Assembly (NCBI GenBank): GCA_026874595.1
Contig: CM049311.1
Location: forward strand, 65,515,953 to 65,579,952
Direction of reading: 5' to 3'
Length of the DNA stretch: 64,000 nucleotides
Source: Sipunculus nudus
Taxonomy: Eukaryota; Annelida; Sipuncula; Golfingiida; Sipunculidae
Shown here: positions 51,859-62,600 of the stretch, one piece after another
Layout of the letters: every line of letters begins with the position of its first letter
Numbering within the stretch: position 1 is the first letter of the stretch
The notes under the pieces: generated by a model
Seen by the model: only the letters and a program-made list of their open reading frames with translations
Database searches by the model: none
Told to the model about the DNA's origin: nothing
Position numbers and translations under genes: made by a program

Positions 51859-52450
51859 CATTCACCTCTTACACCCATGGTGACAGTTGAACATGATCCT
51901 TATATCAGGGAACTATCAGTGTAATGAAACAAACATCATGAATGTTTTGACCCATATCAATGTCTCACCTTGCATATTATGTGACAGAAGTACTGCTTTA
52001 TTATGTGTATGTTTCACTTATATATTTATATATATAGATAGACTATACTCCCACTGATACTACATTGACTTTATATGATGACTAGGTAACATATTTCTCA
52101 CTTGTAGCAATTTGGTGTTTATAATGCTCTTTTCAAACCGATTTATATATAACATTTCTTAACCAGAATTCTGTATTTTACCGTGGAGTGTACAACATAT
52201 ATTCAAAGAAGTTCCACTGTCAGTACGGAACCCTGTACTTCACATTTATGATGTTTACTATATATCTCAATACATGCAGTGACCGGGAATATCTCTGCCC
52301 CGTGTGCATGTAAAGTTGGTCAGCTTAATATCTCTTGAACAAGTGCAAATAATTATAAATTTCAGGCCAGGCAGCTTCCGAGTATTGTTGCGCTGTGGAT
52401 TACCTATATACATATCTTTATGTGTATCTACTTTATTTCAGTATGCACAT
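51859..52450 (+). mobile_element. LINE inter-ORF spacer, left part
   Basis: Non-coding, AT-rich sequence between ORF1 and the LTR-element insertion. It ends with ACAT (52447-52450), the left copy of the LTR element's target duplication. It resumes at 59155. Confidence 0.6.
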
Positions 52451-53171
52451 TGTTACGGTCAAACAACTCAGGCCGAACCGTAACACATATGCTCAGACAC
52501 GTTCTCTTCAAATGAATACGTAACCAAAATATGGGTTCAAAAACAGTAATATATTCCTATATTACAATATTTACAATCGTACACAAATAATATAATAGTC
52601 AATACATAACGTAATTTATAACAAAGTCTCTGAAGAAAAACTGAGTCTCTAAATAACAAACTGCAACGAAATACTTAACTGAATCCGGTATGCGAGAAAC
52701 TGAAGTCCATCATCAACACATAATTCGGGCACACACAAAACTGAAGTCCTGTATTAATCCATGTGGCACCAAACAAACAAAGTCTCTCCTCTTCTTAAAT
52801 AATAAAGTTCATGGCGTGGTTCATGGCATTCCGTGGGCTTGGGGACCAAGAGCCCACGGTCACGGTCCCCGGGGATAACAGCAACGTGGCGTAGCAAAGT
52901 CAATAGTCCCGCCTCGTACTGCAGGCGAGTTCGTTTTATAGGTTTTCAACAATGGGTGAAAACCGCAGAAGTTTGTGGTTTTGCTTGAGAGAAACGATAG
53001 CGCCGGCAGAACTGCAAAACCAGTACTGAATGGTCCAAGAATAGTTTTTATGTTTTCTCAAGGCGCGTCAGTAGTCACTGATAGCGGGGTGGATCCATAA
53101 GCGTGGAAACGGGGGCGGCCACACCACTTCGTGGCGCCATCCTCCGATGTCCGGGTGACGTCCATGCAACA
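52451..53171 (-). repeat. 3' LTR (721 bp)
   Basis: Starts TGTTACGGTC and ends CATGCAACA on the plus strand. Relative to the other LTR it lacks 12 bp (CCTTTTCACATC) ten bases from its plus-strand start, within the inter-arm segment of the terminal inverted repeat. The TGTTACGGT terminus is mirrored 15-30 bases inside by ACCGTAACA, giving a hairpin at the end of each LTR. Confidence 0.9.
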
Positions 53172-53182
53172 CCCCCACCCTT
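53172..53182 (-). promoter_or_regulatory. Polypurine tract
   Basis: On the element's strand AAGGGTGGGGG directly abuts the TGTTGCATGG start of the 3' LTR. This is the expected position for priming plus-strand DNA synthesis. Confidence 0.75.
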
Positions 53183-53402
53183 AAAAGAAAGAAGGTAAGG
53201 AGAGCAAAGCATTAGCACTGTATGACGAGTATATGAGTAGTTTGACATCTTAAGCATTAGTTTATGCTTCTTACAGCTAATTAATTATCATCACAAATAG
53301 TATAATCAGCAATATCTTAATACATGTAATATATGTAATACAACTCTTCCAAAGGACAAAACATGTCCGAGGCTATAACAAGAGTCAATCATCAGATCAA
53401 AC

Positions 53403-54224
53403 TTAATGACGTCTTGATAACGTATCAGCGATTATATTATCAGAGCCCTTGATGTGTTTGATAACTAGGTTAAACTCTGACAGGGCTAGACTCCATCTCA
53501 TTAATCTCTGATTATTATTCTTCATCTTATGAAGAAATGTTATGGGATTATGATCTGTATAAACAGTTATATCATACGGTGTAGAGCCCAAATATACTTC
53601 AAAGTGCTGTAACGCCATCAATAGTGACAGAGTTTCCTTTTCAATAGTAGAATAATTCTTTTGATGAGGTAAAAATTTCTTTGAATAGTTGCAAACCGGA
53701 TGACTTATGTTAAAGTCATCGTCTTGGCTGAGCACAGCGCCTACACCGCAATCGCTGGCATCCGTCATGAGAGAAAACGGTTTATCAAAATTTGGAGCCT
53801 GTAACACAGGTGCACTTTGTAATATAGCTTTGGCTCTGTCAAAAGCATTTTGACAGTTTTTATTCCAATGGAATTTTCTGTCCTTTTTCAATAGGTCCGT
53901 TAACGGATTTACAACTTCTGCAAAGTTCTGACAAAATTTCCTGTAATACCCAGTCATTCCTAAGAATCGCATTAGTTCCTTGCGATTAGTAGGAACTGGA
54001 AATTCTACGATAGCAGATACTTTACTGGCAATTGGTTTTACACAACCTTGACCTACTTCGTGCCCTAAATATGTTACAGTTGCACGACAAAAATCACTCT
54101 TGGCAAGATTAACTGTCAATCCTGCTTTTTTCAGTCTCTCAAAGAGTTCTACCAAACTTTGTTTATGATCTTCCCATATGTGATTGTATACAACAACATC
54201 ATCAATATAGCAAGTACAGTTATC
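53403..54224 (-). CDS. Gmr1-like pol, C-terminal part: RT palm/thumb end and RNase H
   Basis: This continues the polyprotein frame after the in-frame stop at 54225-54227. The first ~25 codons include the RT catalytic box YIDD (54198-54209). The rest holds the RT thumb (FLGMTGYYRKF) and RNase H with TDAS, IEKE, YTDHN and IIADTLSR, matching its Asp/Glu/Asp/Asp active-site pattern. The frame ends at 53403 right after RNase H, with no integrase behind it. An ATG at 54155 exists but lies inside RT, so independent translation is unlikely. A spacer of about 220 bp precedes the polypurine tract. Confidence 0.85.
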   Translation of the reverse strand, partial: DNCTCYIDDVVVYNHIWEDHKQSLVELFERLKKAGLTVNLAKSDFCRATVTYLGHEVGQGCVKPIASKVSAIVEFPVPTNRKELMRFLGMTGYYRKFCQNFAEVVNPLTDLLKKDRKFHWNKNCQNAFDRAKAILQSAPVLQAPNFDKPFSLMTDASDCGVGAVLSQDDDFNISHPVCNYSKKFLPHQKNYSTIEKETLSLLMALQHFEVYLGSTPYDITVYTDHNPITFLHKMKNNNQRLMRWSLALSEFNLVIKHIKGSDNIIADTLSRRH

Positions 54225-57200
54225 TTAGCCAGATAATACACAATTCATAAGTCTCATGAAGCAGGCTGGCGCATTTTTCATTCCGAAGGGCATAACTTTG
54301 TACTGGAACAAACCGTTTGGCGTTACAAACGCAGATATTTGCTTAGCCCGTTCGGTAAGAGGTACCTGCCAATAACCTTTTAACAGATCTAACTTGCTAA
54401 TATACGTAGCAGATCCAATCCTGTCAATGCAATCTTCCACTCTGGGCAAAGGGTAAGTATCTGTTATTGTTACAGTGTTAACTTTTCGATAGTCTGTACA
54501 AAATCTGTAGGTCATATCAGGCTTCTTTATCAACAAACATGGGGAACTCCAGGCACTACTGCTGTTTTCAATAATATCATTCTCTATCATATACTTGATT
54601 TCATTCTTTATGGCTTGTAACTTTTGGGGACCAGCTCTATATGGTGCCTGTTTAATAGGGGAAGCATCTCCTACGTCTACATCATGCTGTAGTACATTAG
54701 TTCTACTGGGGACATCAGGAAATAAAGAGTCATAATTTAGCAGGATTTCCTTCAACTCTGATAACTGATCGAAATCCAAGTGTGACAATTTCTGATCTAA
54801 ATTATTTAAAATATTAGAGTTGTTCAGTTTTACAGGATGTTCAGTTTTCTTCATGAGAACATCCTCTGCATTCTTTTCAGTTTCTTTAATGAGTACCAAA
54901 TTTGTCTGGGGAGGACTAGATTGACATGTTTCCGCTGATCTGTCATGATATTCTTTCAACATATTTATATGACAAAGTTGTTGCGACTTTCTACGATCAG
55001 GAGTATCAATTACATAATTCAAATCTGATTTCTTCTCAACAACTTTGTATGGTCCAGAGTATTTTGCTTGCAGGGGATGTCCTGGAATTGGGAATAATAC
55101 CAGAACTTTATCACCAGGTTTAAATTCTCTTTTTGTCGTCTTTTTGTCATACCATACTTTCATTTTGTTTTGGGCTTTCTTTAAATGTTCTTGGGCGATT
55201 TCATTTGCCCTACTTAATTTCTCCTTGAATTCCTGAACATATTTTAACAAGCTACTTTGACAACTGTTTTCCATCCAAGTGTCTTTTAACACCGCCAGGG
55301 GGCCTCTTACACAGTGCCCATACACTAATTCAAAAGGGCTAAACCCTAAGCTTTCTTGCACTGCTTCTCGGGCTGCAAATATCAAAAAGGGTAAACCCTC
55401 ATCCCACTGGTTCCCAGTGTCCAGACAATAAGCTCTAATCATGTTTTTGAGAGTTTGGTGAAATCGCTCTAGAGCACCTTGACTCTCAGGATGGTAGGCA
55501 CTGGATTTGTAGTGTTTTATGCCTAGCTCTGCCATAACCTGGGCAAATATATTTGACATGAAATTTGAACCTTGATCCGTTTGTATTGTTCTTGGTAAGC
55601 CAAAAGTAGTAAAAAATTTAACCAGAGCTTCAACAATTTTCTTTGCAGATATAGTTCTAAGAGGAATAGCTTCTGGAAATCTAGTTGCAGTACACATGAT
55701 TGTTAGAACATATTCATTGCCATGTTTAGTTTTTCTTAGCGGTCCTACACAGTCAAGTATTACTGATTCAAACGCATCATGTGTTGTTGGTATGGGCGAG
55801 AGTGGCGCAGGACTAATTTGGTGGGTTGGTTTTCCAATCATTTGACACACATGACAAGTTTTACAGTATTTCGCCACGTCTCGTTTTAACTTGGGCCAAT
55901 AGAAGTGTTGGAGAATTTTGTGTTTTGTTTTCCTTACACCCAAATGTCCTGCCATAGGATGATCATGTGCAAGTTTTAAGATTTCTGGGCGATACTCGGG
56001 GGGAACTACAATTTGATAAAGAGTTTTCCACGTTTCGTCCGCTGGTACGGTGGGAGGTCTATATTTTCTGACTAGTACATCATTCTGTAAGGTGAAACAA
56101 GTTGGAACTTTATCTGCTTCCTCTTTAGTCAAGGCATTTTCTCTAAGGGAGGCAATATCAGGATCTTTCTTTTGCATTTCTATCAAATCATCAGTTTTCA
56201 TGCTAACTTCTACATTCTTTACACTCCTATCCTTCTTTAACTGTTCATGCCCATTTTGATCAGGCGATTTCACGCCGTTTGTACTCCTTTGGAGATTTCT
56301 ATTCAGGGTCTGTTTGCCCTGGACTACATTTGTAGTCGAGTCCTTTGGACTGGTTGTGCCACTTGGGTCACATGCGGGCGATTTAATATTTACTCGCGTA
56401 ACGGGCTTTATGCCACTGACGTCATCGTTAGAATGCGCCATAAAGGTTTGCGAGAGGTCAAGTACAGAACTCTCTGGTTTCAGACTTGCCTTTTTTCTCA
56501 TCGCTCGAGTCACTACACAGCCTGGAAATACGCCCGGAAACTCCTGCAGGAGCAGGTCTGTGTCCCTATCAGTGCTCGGCAATTTTGTCATTCTGGGATC
56601 AATTTTCACTCTGTCACCAGCTAAATCGTTGCCTAGGAGGAGCGAAACGCCCTCTACTGGCAACTTTGAACAAACTCCTACAGTTACAAATTCTGAGACT
56701 AAATCAGATTCTAGTTTCACTTTGTGTAATGGAACGTCTAAAAATTCCGAATTAACGCCCTGGACTAGAACTGAACACCCCGCGTAACTCTCTTTAGAGA
56801 AGGGAAGAACAGATTTCAAAACGAGGCTTTGGGTTGCCCCGGTATCCCTTAAGATTTTAACACGGGCCTTTCTTGCATGGTTACCCTCTAACTGAACAAA
56901 GCCATCTGACACAAAGGGCTGAAAGCTCTCGTGGACAGGGCTTTGTGTTTCACCTTTAGTCTCTAGTTTACTGGGCATTGTTACCAGTTTCATGCTCTGC
57001 GTAACAGTTAACGCATTAGGTTTAGGCTTACTTTGACCGTATCTTTTTCTATAACACTCAGATTCTGTATGCCCCTTGAACTCACAGAATGTACAATATT
57101 TGGGTCCAGTCCTAGGTTGTCCCTCTTTATGTTGAGCAGGAGAGTCAGATTGACTTTTATACTGGGGTTTACCATGATCGGACTGTGGTTTACCTGAGCC

Positions 57201-58259
57201 GGAGTGACCCCGATAGTAGGGACTACCCTTTCTCCGACCCAGTTTTGGGCTTTTGCTACCTTCTCTTTTCTCACCATACCTCCTCCTGTGACTGGTATAA
57301 CTGGGGCGGTGTGTCAAGGCAAATTCATCTGCCAGGACACCAGCCTCGTTTACATTTCTTACTTTATGTTCATCCAAAAATATTTTAATGTCACTACGGA
57401 TATGCCTTTTGAACTCTTCTATCAAAATTAGTTGTTTGAGTTTTTCAAAATCCTGACCAATTTTCATAGACTGACACCATCTATTAAATGCACTTTCTTT
57501 GTCTCTAGCATATTCAACATGAGTTTGATTTTCTCTTTTGGTGGCATTCCTAAATTTTAAGCGATACGCTTCGGGGACTAATTCATAGGCTCTCAGAATG
57601 ACCTCTTTTACAGTGTCGTAATCCCTGCATTGTTCGTCTGTGAGCGCAGTGTAAACGTCCTGTGCGCGACCAACCAGAACGCTTTGTAACAACAGGGTCC
57701 ACTGGCCTTTAGGCCAAGCCATTAAAGTGGCCACCCGTTCAAAATAACTGAAATAACGCTCCACTTCATTTTCATTGAAGGGAGGTACTTTTATCGAATT
57801 TCTGAATAGGAATTCAGACGGCTCATGTGCTTTACGATTTTGAGGATTTTGTAACTCTAACTCTTTCAACTTAATTTGCGTTTCTCTTTCGATTTCACAT
57901 CTACGGATTTCTGTTTCTGCTTCATATTTCAATTTATCTGTTTCAACTTGAGCTTTGAGCTCATATTTCAATTTAAGTTCATACTTTCTCAATTCTAGTT
58001 CTATCGGGTCAATAGCTGTTGCCCCAAGAGGTTCCTTAATAGGTTTTTCCTCCAATTCAGATTCCTCTTTACTTTCTACATCACCATATAATGATTTCTT
58101 AAGTACATTTCTTAAACCCTCTACAGTGTATACATCCATTATGTCAATATTTAAATGTAGAGCAACAATTTCAAGTTCATTTTTCTTTAACGTATACAAT
58201 AAGCTCCTATTTTCTCTTAATTGTGGTATAATTTCATTTGGTTTAAATTCCGTACCCAT
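54225..58259 (-). CDS. Gmr1-like gag-protease-integrase-RT polyprotein, stopped within RT
   Basis: 1344 codons from ATG (58259) to a TAA at 54225. Residues 1-60 are SAP-like. 88-137 form a charged coiled coil. 160-318 are capsid, whose C-terminal half (226-318, with AYELVPEAYRLKFRN) resembles a SCAN domain. A CCHC zinc knuckle lies at about 389-402. The protease motif DTGA is at 472-475. Integrase follows: an HHCC finger at about 765-800, catalytic D836, D895 and E931 (spacing 58 and 35), and a GPY module at 1069-1071. RT starts at about 1170 with its first catalytic Asp near 1291 (LDLLKGYWQV). The TAA falls 15 bases before YIDD, so RT is split and this copy should be defective unless the stop is read through. 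Integrase preceding RT is the family hallmark. Confidence 0.9.
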   Translation of the reverse strand: MGTEFKPNEIIPQLRENRSLLYTLKKNELEIVALHLNIDIMDVYTVEGLRNVLKKSLYGDVESKEESELEEKPIKEPLGATAIDPIELELRKYELKLKYELKAQVETDKLKYEAETEIRRCEIERETQIKLKELELQNPQNRKAHEPSEFLFRNSIKVPPFNENEVERYFSYFERVATLMAWPKGQWTLLLQSVLVGRAQDVYTALTDEQCRDYDTVKEVILRAYELVPEAYRLKFRNATKRENQTHVEYARDKESAFNRWCQSMKIGQDFEKLKQLILIEEFKRHIRSDIKIFLDEHKVRNVNEAGVLADEFALTHRPSYTSHRRRYGEKREGSKSPKLGRRKGSPYYRGHSGSGKPQSDHGKPQYKSQSDSPAQHKEGQPRTGPKYCTFCEFKGHTESECYRKRYGQSKPKPNALTVTQSMKLVTMPSKLETKGETQSPVHESFQPFVSDGFVQLEGNHARKARVKILRDTGATQSLVLKSVLPFSKESYAGCSVLVQGVNSEFLDVPLHKVKLESDLVSEFVTVGVCSKLPVEGVSLLLGNDLAGDRVKIDPRMTKLPSTDRDTDLLLQEFPGVFPGCVVTRAMRKKASLKPESSVLDLSQTFMAHSNDDVSGIKPVTRVNIKSPACDPSGTTSPKDSTTNVVQGKQTLNRNLQRSTNGVKSPDQNGHEQLKKDRSVKNVEVSMKTDDLIEMQKKDPDIASLRENALTKEEADKVPTCFTLQNDVLVRKYRPPTVPADETWKTLYQIVVPPEYRPEILKLAHDHPMAGHLGVRKTKHKILQHFYWPKLKRDVAKYCKTCHVCQMIGKPTHQISPAPLSPIPTTHDAFESVILDCVGPLRKTKHGNEYVLTIMCTATRFPEAIPLRTISAKKIVEALVKFFTTFGLPRTIQTDQGSNFMSNIFAQVMAELGIKHYKSSAYHPESQGALERFHQTLKNMIRAYCLDTGNQWDEGLPFLIFAAREAVQESLGFSPFELVYGHCVRGPLAVLKDTWMENSCQSSLLKYVQEFKEKLSRANEIAQEHLKKAQNKMKVWYDKKTTKREFKPGDKVLVLFPIPGHPLQAKYSGPYKVVEKKSDLNYVIDTPDRRKSQQLCHINMLKEYHDRSAETCQSSPPQTNLVLIKETEKNAEDVLMKKTEHPVKLNNSNILNNLDQKLSHLDFDQLSELKEILLNYDSLFPDVPSRTNVLQHDVDVGDASPIKQAPYRAGPQKLQAIKNEIKYMIENDIIENSSSAWSSPCLLIKKPDMTYRFCTDYRKVNTVTITDTYPLPRVEDCIDRIGSATYISKLDLLKGYWQVPLTERAKQISAFVTPNGLFQYKVMPFGMKNAPACFMRLMNCVLSG

Positions 58260-58396
58260 ATTTGCAAAGTATCAAGATAACGTGTCTGAGAAATATACGA
58301 GTTCAATTGTAGTTAAATACTCGTTCAATAACTAGAAGTTATAGAGACCACTGTGAAATTTTACATCCAAATGTAGCCGTAATTACGAAATACAGG

Positions 58397-58414
58397 GTCT
58401 CGTCGCGGTCGCCA
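58397..58414 (-). promoter_or_regulatory. tRNA primer-binding site
   Basis: Three bases inside the 5' LTR the element strand reads TGGCGACCGCG..., complementary to a tRNA 3' end of ...CGCGGTCGCCA. That acceptor end fits a tRNA-Arg (UCG-type) of animals. The assignment comes from memory of metazoan tRNA-Arg ends and should be treated as probable. Confidence 0.7.
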
Positions 58415-58417
58415 TTA

Positions 58418-59150
58418 TGTTACGGTCCCTTTTCACATCAAACAACTCAGGCCGAACCGTAACACATATGCTCAGACACGTTCTCTTCAAATGAATACGT
58501 AACCAAAATATGGGTTCAAAAACAGTAATATATTCCTATATTACAATATTTACAATCGTACACAAATAATATAATAGTCAATACATAACGTAATTTATAA
58601 CAAAGTCTCTGAAGAAAAACTGAGTCTCTAAATAACAAACTGCAACGAAATACTTAACTGAATCCGGTATGCGAGAAACTGAAGTCCATCATCAACACAT
58701 AATTCGGGCACACACAAAACTGAAGTCCTGTATTAATCCATGTGGCACCAAACAAACAAAGTCTCTCCTCTTCTTAAATAATAAAGTTCATGGCGTGGTT
58801 CATGGCATTCCGTGGGCTTGGGGACCAAGAGCCCACGGTCACGGTCCCCGGGGATAACAGCAACGTGGCGTAGCAAAGTCAATAGTCCCGCCTCGTACTG
58901 CAGGCGAGTTCGTTTTATAGGTTTTCAACAATGGGTGAAAACCGCAGAAGTTTGTGGTTTTGCTTGAGAGAAACGATAGCGCCGGCAGAACTGCAAAACC
59001 AGTACTGAATGGTCCAAGAATAGTTTTTATGTTTTCTCAAGGCGCGTCAGTAGTCACTGATAGCGGGGTGGATCCATAAGCGTGGAAACGGGGGCGGCCA
59101 CACCACTTCGTGGCGCCATCCTCCGATGTCCGGGTGACGTCCATGCAACA
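58418..59150 (-). repeat. 5' LTR (733 bp), carries the promoter
   Basis: The full-length LTR of the pair. On the element's strand it runs TGTTGCATGG...CCGTAACA. By eye it matches the 3' LTR throughout except for the 12 extra bases. A TATAAAA box lies at 58913-58919 on the minus strand, followed by a GC-rich stretch, a plausible core promoter for the genomic transcript. Confidence 0.9.
58913..58919 (-). promoter_or_regulatory. TATA box in the 5' LTR
   Basis: TATAAAA on the minus strand about 230 bases into the LTR, in the usual U3 position. The same box is present at 52934-52940 in the 3' LTR. Confidence 0.5.
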
Positions 59151-59154
59151 ACAT

Positions 59155-59688
59155 GTTATTCCAATTTATGTGTTTTCGAGGTACACTTATTATTTAGGAA
59201 TTCGATACTACTAGTGCCATGAATTCGCAACTGTACCGAGTTACTTTAAAACAAAAGCCGTTATTCTGCACGAATTAAGATGTTTAAAATCCTATGTTGA
59301 CCCCGCTGTTACCGCACCTTACTGCACTAGTTGTTAGTCATATGCAAATAGTTCGAATAATTTCCTTTGACTTTTATCAAGTAAGATTTGTTCTGTTGGT
59401 TTTCTTGTTCTGTATAGTTCCGCATGGGTTCCCATGCACCATTTGTTTCCTTATTGTTATCCATAATCTTGCCTCCGTAAACATGCTCTTTTCCACACAT
59501 TGCTTTAACGTTAGTGTTCGACCACACAGGTTCACCTCCTTTAACATGCAAAATGGACCGAGGTTTTCAGCACCGAGACACCAGTGCGCAAATTCAGTCA
59601 TAGTCTCAAATCGCCAGGTGTTCCACCCTCTCGTTGTAACAGTTTTGAATACGTGTTCTTTGTGACGTTAACGAATGGGGCGACCCAC
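59155..59688 (+). mobile_element. LINE inter-ORF spacer, right part
   Basis: Resumes the LINE after the ACAT duplication (59151-59154). A 123-codon hydrophobic frame from ATG 59294 to 59665 lies here in another frame than ORF2. No motif is seen, so it is not called a gene. Confidence 0.5.
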
Positions 59689-62600
59689 ATGTTTCACCGT
59701 TTATTACATAACGGGTCTCCCCTGTTGAAAACCGCAAAAATTATATTTCGTGTGTTCTTTGGTGCCAAACATCGTGCAAAAATGTGTATATTTTTTCTGA
59801 TACATGCGAATGACATCCATCCTAACCCTGGCCCTGTGCCTCGCCCCCATGAACTTCTTGTATGTCACGTCAACGTAAGGAGCTTATTAGCTGTAGGTAA
59901 ATTAGAAGAGCTGGGAATCTTGACCGAATCATACAAGTTTGACATTATTTGTGTGAGTGAAAGTTGGTTGGACTCAAGCATTCCTGATAGCATAGTTTCA
60001 CTACCGGGATTTGAATTAATACGGAAAGACCGAAACAGACATGGAGGTGGTGTCGCTATATATTACAAGTGCAACCTTCAGGTAATACAACGACGAGATC
60101 TTATTGATGATCAAAATGAATGTCTGTGGGTAGAGGTACAGGGATCCCAGGGGTCGACGCTCATAGCATGTTATTATCGTCCTCCAGGTCAAATACAATC
60201 CACTAGGGAAATTTTCCTCTCATCATTAGAGTTGTTGATAGAAAAAGCCCTGGTCAGTTCAGCTAGTCTGATATTATTAATAGGCGACTTTAATGACAGG
60301 TGTCTAACATGGAACTCCGATCATCATAACAGTGAACTCGGACTTGAATTACATGATTTGTTTGACAGATATGGGCTCGCTCAAATGGTTTACCAACCTA
60401 CTCGAATTACAGAATACAGTAAATCCTTATTAGATTTATTAATAACCGATAGCCCGGATTCTATTACAACAACTATGGTCCTACCACCGATATCGAATTG
60501 CGATCATTGCCCTGTCTTTTGTAAGCTTAGTTTTTCACCTAACAAAACGAAAACAACCCGAAGAACAATTTGGGATTTTAAACGAGCTAACTTGGAAGGA
60601 TTAAACAATGCCCTTGATATAAAATTTAGGGACGGAACCCTCGAAGAAATCAGTGATGTAAACTCTCTCGCTGAGGTTTGGACCAAAATTTTTATCTCCA
60701 TAGCATCTAAGTTTATTCCGCGGAAAACTGTTTTAATAGGACATAATGATAAGCCTTGGGTGACTGCCGAGCTGAGAAAATTAATACGAAAGCGAAATCG
60801 GTTTTGGCGCCGTTATAGAAGAACTAGAGACGAGCAACATTATCAGCATTACAAACGCGCTCGTAATGATGTCGTCCGTGCAAACCGCGCTTGTCAAAAT
60901 TTATATTTCCAGAATCTTAATATTTCCTTGGAGCATTCAACCAATAAATCATGGTGGCACACTGTAAAAGGTCTTCTCGGTAAAAGGAGACAAGTTGGTA
61001 TACCTCCTATCCAAGTTGGTAATGAGATGATTTCAGATAATTTTGAAAAAGCTCATGCGTTTAATAATTTCTTTCTTTCTTCCCAAAATACACCAGAACC
61101 AGCCGAAGATGAATTTACCATTGGCAACTCATTTGTATTTACTCCCTATGCATTGACATCAATCGAAGCTCGTGAATCTAACGTTCATACCATTTTGAAT
61201 GAACTCAAGGATGATAAAGCTACTGGTCCCGACGATATAGGGAATTTTCTCTTGCGAGCTACCGCCGACAGCATATGTAGATCATTAACACTTATCTTTA
61301 ACAAGTCTTTAAAAGAAGGATGTTTCCCCAATATATGGAAACGTGCACATGTCTGTCCAGTATTTAAAAAGGGGGATGCTCATGAAATTGGCAACTATCG
61401 GCCTATCTCCCTTTTATGCAACGTTTCAAAAGTATTTGAACGTATTGTACATGATGAACTTTATTCATTTCTTATGACAAATGGACTTCTTTCTGATACT
61501 AATTCCGGATTTAAAAAGAATGACTCAACAATTAACCAACTGGTCGCTATAACTGACAAAATTTACCGCGGACTTGATGCAGGCTATAATGTGAGAATCG
61601 TTTTCTTAGATGCATCCAAAGCCTTTGATACAGTATGGCATAAAGGTCTTATCTCCAAATTAAAAGTATTGGGCATTCGTGGCCATCTCCTTGAGTGGTT
61701 TTCGAGTTATCTGAGTAATAGAACTCAACGAGTCATTATAAATGGGGTTTCCTCCAAGTGGGGTCGGATAACTGCAGGTGTCCCCCAGGGATCCATCCTT
61801 GGCCCTCTTCTGTTTCTTGTGTACACCCATGATATCAGTATTAATATACAATCTAATATTTTCTTATTCGCTGACGACACTTGCCTTTTAAGTGTTATGG
61901 ATAACTCGCAGGAGGGAAACGATCGGTTACAACAGGATCTTACCACGCTTGAAGGGTGGGCAAGACGTTCCAGGATTACATATAACCCCACAAAAACTGT
62001 ATCCATGACTTTCTCCTTGAAATCGTCACCGCCTGTCTACCCAGCACTCCTGTTGAACGGTACACGTTTATCAGAGGTCAACACCCATAAACACCTAGGG
62101 CTTACACTTTCGCATGATTTTTCTTGGTCCCATCACATAAACGAAGTGAGTAGTAAGGCCCGTAAACGACTTGGCCTGCTGACTCACTTGAAACACCGTC
62201 TTAGGAGAAATACTTTAGAAATAATTTATAAATCATTTGTAAGACCCTTGCTTGAATATGGAAATGTTATTTTCGATAACTGTACAAGTGCAAGCTCAGA
62301 CGAGCTGGAGAAAGTGCAATATGATGCGGCAGAAATTGTGTCAGGTGCCATGATCAATACGAATCGTGATAAACTCCTAAAAGAGATAGGTTGGCCAACC
62401 CTAAAGAATCGTAGATTTTTAGCAAAAATGTGCTTGTTCTTTAAGATAAGAAATGACTTATGCCCTACGTATCTGTGCAGTCTAATGCCTCCCCTTGTTT
62501 CTAGTATTAGTAATAGAACGCTAAGAACTTCTGGTAACCTGAGACCACCGTTAGCTCGAACAAGCCGTTACAAATCATCATTTTTCCCTTCCTGTGCATT

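Larger units (their letters stand above)
52451..59150 (-). mobile_element. Gmr1-like Ty3/gypsy LTR retrotransposon, complete (6.7 kb)
   Basis: Minus-strand element bounded by LTRs of 721 bp (52451-53171) and 733 bp (58418-59150), both TG...CA, with target duplication ACAT at 52447-52450 and 59151-59154. A tRNA primer site, a polypurine tract and one long polyprotein frame (with one stop) lie inside. The pol order is protease, integrase, RT, RNase H, the arrangement known from Gmr1-type elements and Ty1/copia rather than ordinary Ty3/gypsy. No envelope gene is present. It sits in the spacer of an intact LINE. The LTRs appear identical by eye apart from a 12-bp indel near their plus-strand left ends, so the insertion is recent. 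Confidence 0.9.

Noticed and set aside
56247-56787. Plus-strand frames of 125 and 157 residues opposite the gag-pol gene
   Set aside because: Antisense shadows of the long minus-strand polyprotein.
59294-59665. 123-residue frame between LINE ORF1 and ORF2
   Set aside because: Hydrophobic and motif-free, in another frame than ORF2 and not expected for this LINE type. Could be reconsidered if conserved in other copies.
59584-59688. Start of LINE ORF2 at 59584
   Set aside because: The codon there is GTG. The first in-frame ATG is at 59689, still ahead of the 2A-like motif and the endonuclease.
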